From positions 20,548,741-20,612,740 of the forward strand of contig NC_092805.1 of NCBI RefSeq assembly GCF_040954645.1: a stretch of DNA of 64,000 nucleotides. Reading direction: 5' to 3'. Below the pieces are notes generated by a model. The model made no database searches and was not told the origin of the DNA. It saw only the letters and a list, made by a program, of their open reading frames with translations. The DNA comes from Diabrotica undecimpunctata (taxonomy: Eukaryota; Arthropoda; Insecta; Coleoptera; Chrysomelidae). Made by a program: the position numbers and the translations under genes. Shown piece after piece: positions 58,295 to 64,000 of this stretch; positions within the stretch are counted from its first letter, which is position 1, and the number at the start of each line of letters is the position of its first letter.

Positions 58295-58560
58295 AAGTGT
58301 GAAATTTGTTTGAAGGAGTTCATAACAACATTTTGAAAGTGTGCTGTGAAGAAAAAAAATGTGACATTTTTTGTGGGCAGTTTTCTTCCCAAGTATTTAA
58401 TTTGATACTTAATGTTTACATGCTAGAGAAATTTCTTTTAAACAATTTAACGCAACCTATGATTTTAAACAACATACAAGGACACAAACCTTACATTCTT
58501 TTTGCTAATTTCCTAATTCTTGCAGTTCCCTATACTTCACTCATACCTTTTGCATATTCG
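58295..58560 (+). pseudogene. decayed zinc fingers 3' of the stop codon
   Basis: Directly after the TAA the same frame reads KCEICLKEFITTF, a stop, then after a small shift KKCDIFCGQFSSQVFNL ... KFLLNNLTQ ... NNIQGHKPYIL: remains of two or three more fingers and a linker (GHKPY for GEKPY). The ancestral array was therefore longer and has been shortened by the TAC to TAA change at finger 12. Confidence 0.7.
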
Positions 58561-59421
58561 GCCATTGCTAGTAACCTATCTAACTGATCCTCGCTTCTCA
58601 ATTTTATAGATTTTCTAGATGTCGTTTTACTTTGGAAAAGATTCGATTTCTACTTCATCTCCATTTTTTTTATCTTACTTCTGTCACTCTACTATTTAAC
58701 TTTTGGGCTCTACTTTTAAGTCCGCTAATAGGTATTATTATACACCATGACACTACGGAAAAAAGTCTTAGTTGAATTTATGTATTTCAATTTTTCTTAC
58801 CCATACTTGTTTCCTTTTGAGAAAAATTTTTTGTGGGACATGGAAAAGGAGTACTCCAAATACATATTAACATATTAGTAAATGACCAACTAATTGATCT
58901 AGGATGCTGCATAAATGAGTGTTAAGCCAGATTTACTTTAATGTTCCCCATTAAGCTTTACGTTACCATAATGTTTATAATATTCCTTTCCACAGAACAA
59001 CCTATGGTATTCGCAACCCATTGGATAGATACACGGGGCTATTAAATGTTCTCAATTTTGATATTTTCAATATAACTTTAACTCAGTTAAAAAGATCTTT
59101 TGCTTTGTGATATGTATATTGGTATTATTGAATTTTGTATCCCTTTTCTAAACTTTTTGAGATTAATTTTATATTGTAAATAAAATGTAAGGCAAATCTG
59201 GGATTAATTGACACTTTAATAAATTACACAACTTGAGTGTGTGTGTGTGTTTGGTGAGTTAGCCACAGAATTGTAATATAAGATATTAGTTTTTAAATGA
59301 TGTATCCAACTTTAACAAGAAAGTTACATATTAGTTGGTTTACTTCTCTACTATCTAAAGAGAGTAAATGGGTGATGTTTATGGGAGTCTGAATTTTAAG
59401 TTCTGATAGTTTTGAATACAG
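58561..59421. other. gene-free AT-rich stretch
   Basis: No recognisable coding sequence. A short (GT)n run lies near 59235-59250. It may contain the 3' UTR and polyadenylation site of the zinc-finger gene (an AATAAAATG at about 59178 is one candidate). Confidence 0.4.
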
Positions 59422-61610
59422 CTAATCTGTTTCAAACTTATGTTTATCGCACTTAAAAATAATATGGTTGATGTCACATTGTGATATATTATGGCATGAG
59501 CATACGCCAGAACAGATAATATTTAACTTAGCCAAGTGAGCTGGGAATGCACCGTGATTAGTTTTCAGACATGTAATTGTGGCTGTCAACTTCTTTGGCA
59601 TTGCGTATTTGAACATATAGGCAACATCTTGTAGTAAGGTAGGGTGGATGGAATAATACTGGTTATTTGAAATCGTTGCTATGTTTTTCCATTTTTCTTT
59701 CCAATTTATAAAAATGTTGTTATAATAATGTTGTTGTTAGTCCTCCAATGTAAATATGGGAATATAGAGTCCAACATGGGTCGCATCTTTGGCAAGCTGG
59801 TCAACCAGTTCATTTCCGTCGATACCAGTGTGACTTTTTACCCAAATAACTGTAATATCTTTACTATATGTTTTATTTTTGATAGCACAAAGAATACTAT
59901 TTCTTTTCTATTGAGTCATATCTGAGTTTAATCCTTTAATGACCGATAATGAATCTGATAATATCACTGCTTTATTTAAATTGTGTAAATCTAGCCAATC
60001 TAATGGTTTTTGGATGCTACCGCTTCAGCAGTAAATATTGTAATCTTTTATTTGAATTTCGCACCATTGCCAGATCTGATTGTCACTCAATTTGAAGTAA
60101 AACAAAGAAGAAAGATAAAACCACGCATTAATCATTAATTTAATATACACATGATTATTATGAATTATGGCCTCAAAAAGTTGTTATGTTAAATTATGTA
60201 CATTGTTGTATTAGAAGTGTTTTTCCGCTAAATAAAGTTAAGAAAACTATACCAATATTATTTTACTAACGAAGACTACAATGTGATGGAAGTTTAATTT
60301 TCAAAGATTCGCTTTGATGTGGAAGGTAAACTGCACAACCTGTGGCACCATCCTCTTTTTTGGAACCATCGGTATACATTATTACGTGATTATTATAGTC
60401 ACTCAATATGGATTTAAGTAAGACAAAGTTTATTTGTGGAGATTCTGTGTACTTTGGTATAATGACTTTTGGTTTATTTAATGTTACCTGAAAATCAGCT
60501 TTATATATTGGTAATCTTTTTTCTTTGCCATAGATATTAGAATACTCATTAGTTTCTAAGAAAGCATCAGCAAGTGGAGGAGAATTTTTTATGCGTCAGT
60601 ATTTATTTGAGAGGTTTTCAATAGATAACTCATACAGTTGGCTAAGTAGTTTATCATTATTTATTTTAAGCTTCAGTATAATATGTTTAATTGCCATAAT
60701 TTCTCGACGATTTTGAAGGGTTTCATTACTTTCTGCAAGTAGAACAGGGCAAGGAGTAGACTTCATGGTGCCCAAGCATATTCTTAGACATTTGAACTGA
60801 ATGCGGTTTACAGTTAATAAGTGTGTTACTGGCGGCACCAGACAGAATGCAACCATAGTCTACAATAGATCGCACGTAGGCTCTGTAAAACATCAGTGCA
60901 ACTTTAGGGTCACCACCCCATCTATGATTAGTGACACATTTAAGGATATTAATACCTTTTTCACACCTACTTTGTATATATTCAACATGTTTTGACCATA
61001 AAAGTTTGGAATCAAGAAGAATCTAAGTAATTTGTATTCTTTGACAATAGGTATATCATATCCAGACAGCTTTATTTTGTCAGGTGTATGAATATTATGT
61101 CTAGTGAATATTATTATGGGTGATTTGTCAGGAGAAATGGTCAGTCCATGATTTCTTACCCAGTTATTAACGTTTTGTATGATGAATTCCAGAGCCTCCA
61201 GGCAGTCAGTATGTGTGTTGTGCTCTGTATAGATGCATATGTCATCAGCCTATGAGATGCAATTGATTGTGTTGTAAAAAATGCCATGAATACTTGCTTA
61301 AAATATGTTGAACAATAACGGACTTAAAACTGATCCTTGTGGAAGACCTTTATGAGCAATTCTAGGTAGTCGATTTAAATGATCTTTAATATATGTAACA
61401 CGATTATTATAAAGATTAACAATATTAGTCGCTATATTTTGAGGTAATCCTATATCATATAGTTTTTTTGTGTAACATGGTTAAGTCAACAGAATCATAT
61501 GCCCCTTTTAGGTCTAAAAACAAACAACTTGAAATACATATAATTGAAAGAAAATTCCAATCTGTTTAGTAATTTTTTATTAAGATATTCTTCAGGCAGC
61601 ATACTTTCTT
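59422..61610 (-). mobile_element. I-like retrotransposon relic, 5'-truncated
   Basis: A decayed relative of the 47813-53159 element. From the 5' side: RT pieces near 61550-61240 with a DLKGAYDSV-like piece, then an S(stop)ADDICIY motif where YADD has become stop-ADD, then KLSGYDIPIVKEYK, RNHGLTISPDKS and CLGTMKSTPCPVLLAES (60850-60600). RNase H remains near 60000-59740 give VIWVKSHTGIDGNELVDQLA. The C-terminal zinc motif near 59616-59422 has AHLAKLNIICSGVCSC ... DINHIIFKC. Many stops and frame changes. Confidence 0.75.
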
Positions 61611-62035
61611 CTAGAACTAACAGATATCATCAGTTATAATTGAAATTTTTTTTATTAGGTGTTTAGTAAATAAGTGCATGGGGTCCAATAGTTGACAACA
61701 AGTGTTCTAATAAATGACATGTAAAGTTGTAGTAGTTGACATATATGTCGTTCATTGTAAAAGTAGTGTAATCAAATTGAATTTGTAGATATTTTGACAT
61801 TTGCAAATTGATGTACAAAAAAAAAGAAAAAAGTCGTTATTGAGTTATTTACATTATATATTGTTCACTACAAGACCAAGTTCCTAATCATAAGTATAAA
61901 ACGAAAAAAATAAATTGAATTCTGTGATAAAAATAGGAATTTTTTTTTGAGTTACTTATAACGTATAAACACGTAAGAAATGTGCCAATTAGACATGACA
62001 CTAACGTATTTCAAAATTGACAGTTCTCGGTCATA
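61611..62035. other. gene-free stretch
   Basis: AT-rich, no recognisable gene. It lies between the I-like relic and copy 2 of the (TA)n-cored repeat. Confidence 0.4.
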
Positions 62036-62139
62036 CCTACAGTGATTATTATTTTGAAATACAAAAGCCTAAAATAATTATAAACATTTAATAAATAATA
62101 CAAAAGATATCACACAAATAATAATATTAATATATATTA

Positions 62140-62204
<65 letters not shown>

Positions 62205-62322
62205 GTATGAGAAAATATATCTTCTGTCTCTCTCTTACTCATATCTTACATATGTAATGATTTCACCGATTCACTTCCGTGCAAATTTCCAACGTCGACC
62301 GCGCGTATAGAAGTATAACTTC
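62036..62322 (-). mobile_element. TIR-type repeat with (TA)n core, copy 2
   Basis: Inverse of copy 1 (42952-45045): ends at GAAGTATAACTTC (62310-62322), with the ACCGAGAACTGTCAATTTT, CAAAATAATAATCACT and GAAGATATATTTTCTC segments in the same relative order. Its TA array (62143-62202) is unbroken, so this copy shows the state before the LTR-like insertion seen in copy 1. The right edge abuts an RTE copy. Confidence 0.75.
62143..62202. repeat. (TA)n microsatellite
   Basis: About 60 bp of TA in the core of repeat copy 2. Confidence 0.95.
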
Positions 62323-62325
62323 AAA

Positions 62326-63834
62326 AGGTGAAAGGAGCGGCTGGTATCTTCAATAAGAAAGAAACTGCATTGCTACAGGATGAACATGGTAAAGTAATAT
62401 TTGAAGTAGAGGACAAACTTAAAGAATGAGAAAATTACGTCACGAACCTATTCGAAGACGATAGGAGTAGTTCACCTCCCGATATTACTAACTGCCACGG
62501 ACCCCTAATAACACGCTCTGAAGTTATAAAAACCATACAATCATCAAAAGATAGCTGAGCGATTGGTCCTAATGAAATTCCAACTGAAATACAGAAGCTT
62601 ATAAATGATAGCAATGTTTTAGAGGCTATAACTTCGTTTTTTAATACCATTTATACCAGCGGATAACTACCTAATGGTTGGTCTAATTCACTGTTTATAG
62701 CTCTACCTAAGAAGACAACAGCCAAAACCTGTGCTGATTATAGAACCATCAGTTTGTTAAACCACTTATTAAAAATTTTGCTGAAGGTAATACATGGTCG
62801 TATCTACAATAAATGCGAGGAATACCTGGATGACACACAGTTTGGTTTCCGTAACGGGTTTGGAACTAGAGAGGCACTATTTGGTTAATTTTAGTAGATG
62901 GTGTGGAATCACAGGCTCTTAATATTAAAAGAGGAGTACGGCAGGGATGCCTCTTGTCACCCCTGCTTTTCAACGTTTACTCCGAAAGAATTTTCAGAAT
63001 AGAACTTTCTGAAAAACAAGAAGGAATACTTGTGAACGGTGAAGTCATCAATAATTTGCGATATGCGAACGATACAGTACTCCTAGCTTCTAGTCAAGAT
63101 CTGCAAACACTACTTCATAGTGTCGTTGAGAGTTGTAAGAAGGCAGGTCTGGATCTGAACATACGGAAAACCAAAATACTCGTAATAAGTAAACAGCATA
63201 TAAAACCGTCTATATACGTAAATAATATCAAACCTGAGCAAGATGATAAAATCGTTTACCTTGGACAGCAATTAAATTGTAACGCAGAAAGTCACGGCGA
63301 AATTAGATCTAGGATAGAGCAGGCTAGAGCGGCTTTTAGAAGGATGTCCAAGGTGTTATGTAACAGAGACCTAAAATTAGCATTGAGGATTCACCTACTT
63401 CGCTGCTACGTGTTCTCGGTCTTACTTTATGGTGTCGAGTCCTGGACTGTGAATAAAATCGATCTAAATCGCCTTGAGGCTTTCGAAATGTGGTGCTATA
63501 GAAGAATTTTAAAAGTTTTCTGGTTGGAGAAGATTCGAAACTCCACAATACTAGAACGTCTCATCAAGTCTACTGAGATTATAAAAAGAATCAAGCAGAG
63601 AAAACTGTAGTATTTCGGACATGTAATGAGAGGTCCCAAATATAGGTTGCTACAAAATATCATGCTAGGAAAAATAGTAGGCAAACGCAGTCCAGGACGA
63701 AGAAGAACCTCATGGTTGAAGAACTTGCGAGATTGGTGTGGTGTTGATACAAGCATGCTATTTAGGATGGCAGTGAATAATATTAAGATAGCTATGATGG
63801 TAATCAACGTTCTGAAAGGACATGGTACATGAAG
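62326..63834 (+). mobile_element. RTE-like retrotransposon, family B copy 4, 5'-truncated and internally deleted
   Basis: Starts in the linker (NKKETALLQDEHGKVIFEVE, EDKLKEWENYV) and reaches the RT: ALPKKTTAKTCADYRTISLL, FGFRNGFGTREALF. About 70 residues, including the FVDYxKAFD region, are then missing before VRQGCLLSPLLFNVY (62936). The catalytic motif reads YANDTVLL (near 63060), Asp to Asn. The C-terminal part has YGVESWTV, RRTSWLKNLRDWCG and VNNIKIAMMVINVLKGHGT; it ends ATGAAGAAGAAT at 63829-63840. Stops near 62429, 62556, 62664, 62886 and 63608. Confidence 0.85.
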
Positions 63835-63835
63835 A

Positions 63836-64000
63836 AGAATAGCATTCTTATCCCAAGGCATTAAACCACTTTTTCTGAAGGCATTTTTCATAATTTGTTT
63901 CTCAAAATGTTCAAGAGTTTTATATACGAGAGGTGCAAAATCAGCTTGTCTTAAATTAGGGGATTGAATATTATCTACACGTCACTGGTGAACTATTGCT
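63836..64000 (-). pseudogene. jerky/pogo-like transposase C-terminal fragment, cut by window edge
   Basis: The minus strand from the right edge reads NIQSPNLRQADFAPLVYKTL, EHFEKQIMKNAFRKSGLMPW and DKNAIL. The F.K.GL.PWD.NAI motif is the usual end of jerky-like DDE_1 transposases. The sequence stops at the tail of the RTE copy, so that copy probably inserted into this older element. It continues beyond the window. Confidence 0.6.

Overview
This is animal nuclear DNA, AT-rich and crowded with decayed transposons. It is most likely from an insect, and I lean towards a chrysomelid beetle of the corn-rootworm type. Reasons: the genes have spliceosomal introns; the acidic leader exon of the C2H2 zinc-finger gene looks like one I remember from rootworm gene families; and the transposon mix (RTE-like and I-like retrotransposons, jerky/pogo, DD41D and DD82E Tc1/mariner, piggyBac, Harbinger, Ty3/gypsy) is typical of beetles. 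The species call is inference. No rRNA, complete tRNA, CRISPR array or bacterial operon was seen.

Two host genes stand out, head to head. On the minus strand, a complete five-exon ZCCHC4 orthologue (28S rRNA N6-adenosine methyltransferase, about 449 aa) runs from 39669 down to 24827; all four introns have GT..AG ends and matching phase. On the plus strand, a two-exon C2H2 zinc-finger gene (about 430 aa, 11 fingers) runs from 47074 to 58294 across a 9.9-kb intron. A 67-bp sequence lies just upstream of both start codons in the sense orientation. A possible THAP-domain first exon sits antisense in intron 2 of ZCCHC4.

Layout: 1-1844 piggyBac relic; 3275-10475 a pile of RTE-like retrotransposon copies with a mariner fragment wedged between two of them; 11031-11956 Harbinger relic; 12961-15743 pogo/jerky element with clear inverted ends; 15931-18138 DD41D element with roughly 400-bp inverted repeats; 18180-21541 jerky fragment and two non-LTR fragments; 22708-24719 TIR element split by an RTE copy; 24827-39669 ZCCHC4, whose intron 4 holds RTE fragments and a Ty3/gypsy element and whose intron 2 holds an RTE copy with a 16-bp target duplication; 39670-47073 intergenic DNA with a DD82E element, a (TA)n-cored repeat carrying an LTR-like insertion, and a 300-bp palindrome; 47074-58294 zinc-finger gene, whose intron holds a full-length I-like element and a second DD82E element; 59422-63834 I-like and RTE-like relics; and a jerky fragment running off the right edge.

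The genes do not form a pathway: the window is two host genes inflated by nested transposition. The least explained signals are several small perfect palindromes. Two are framed exactly by short direct repeats, and one forms the very end of a 257-bp insertion. The 67-bp sequence shared by the two gene fronts is the other.
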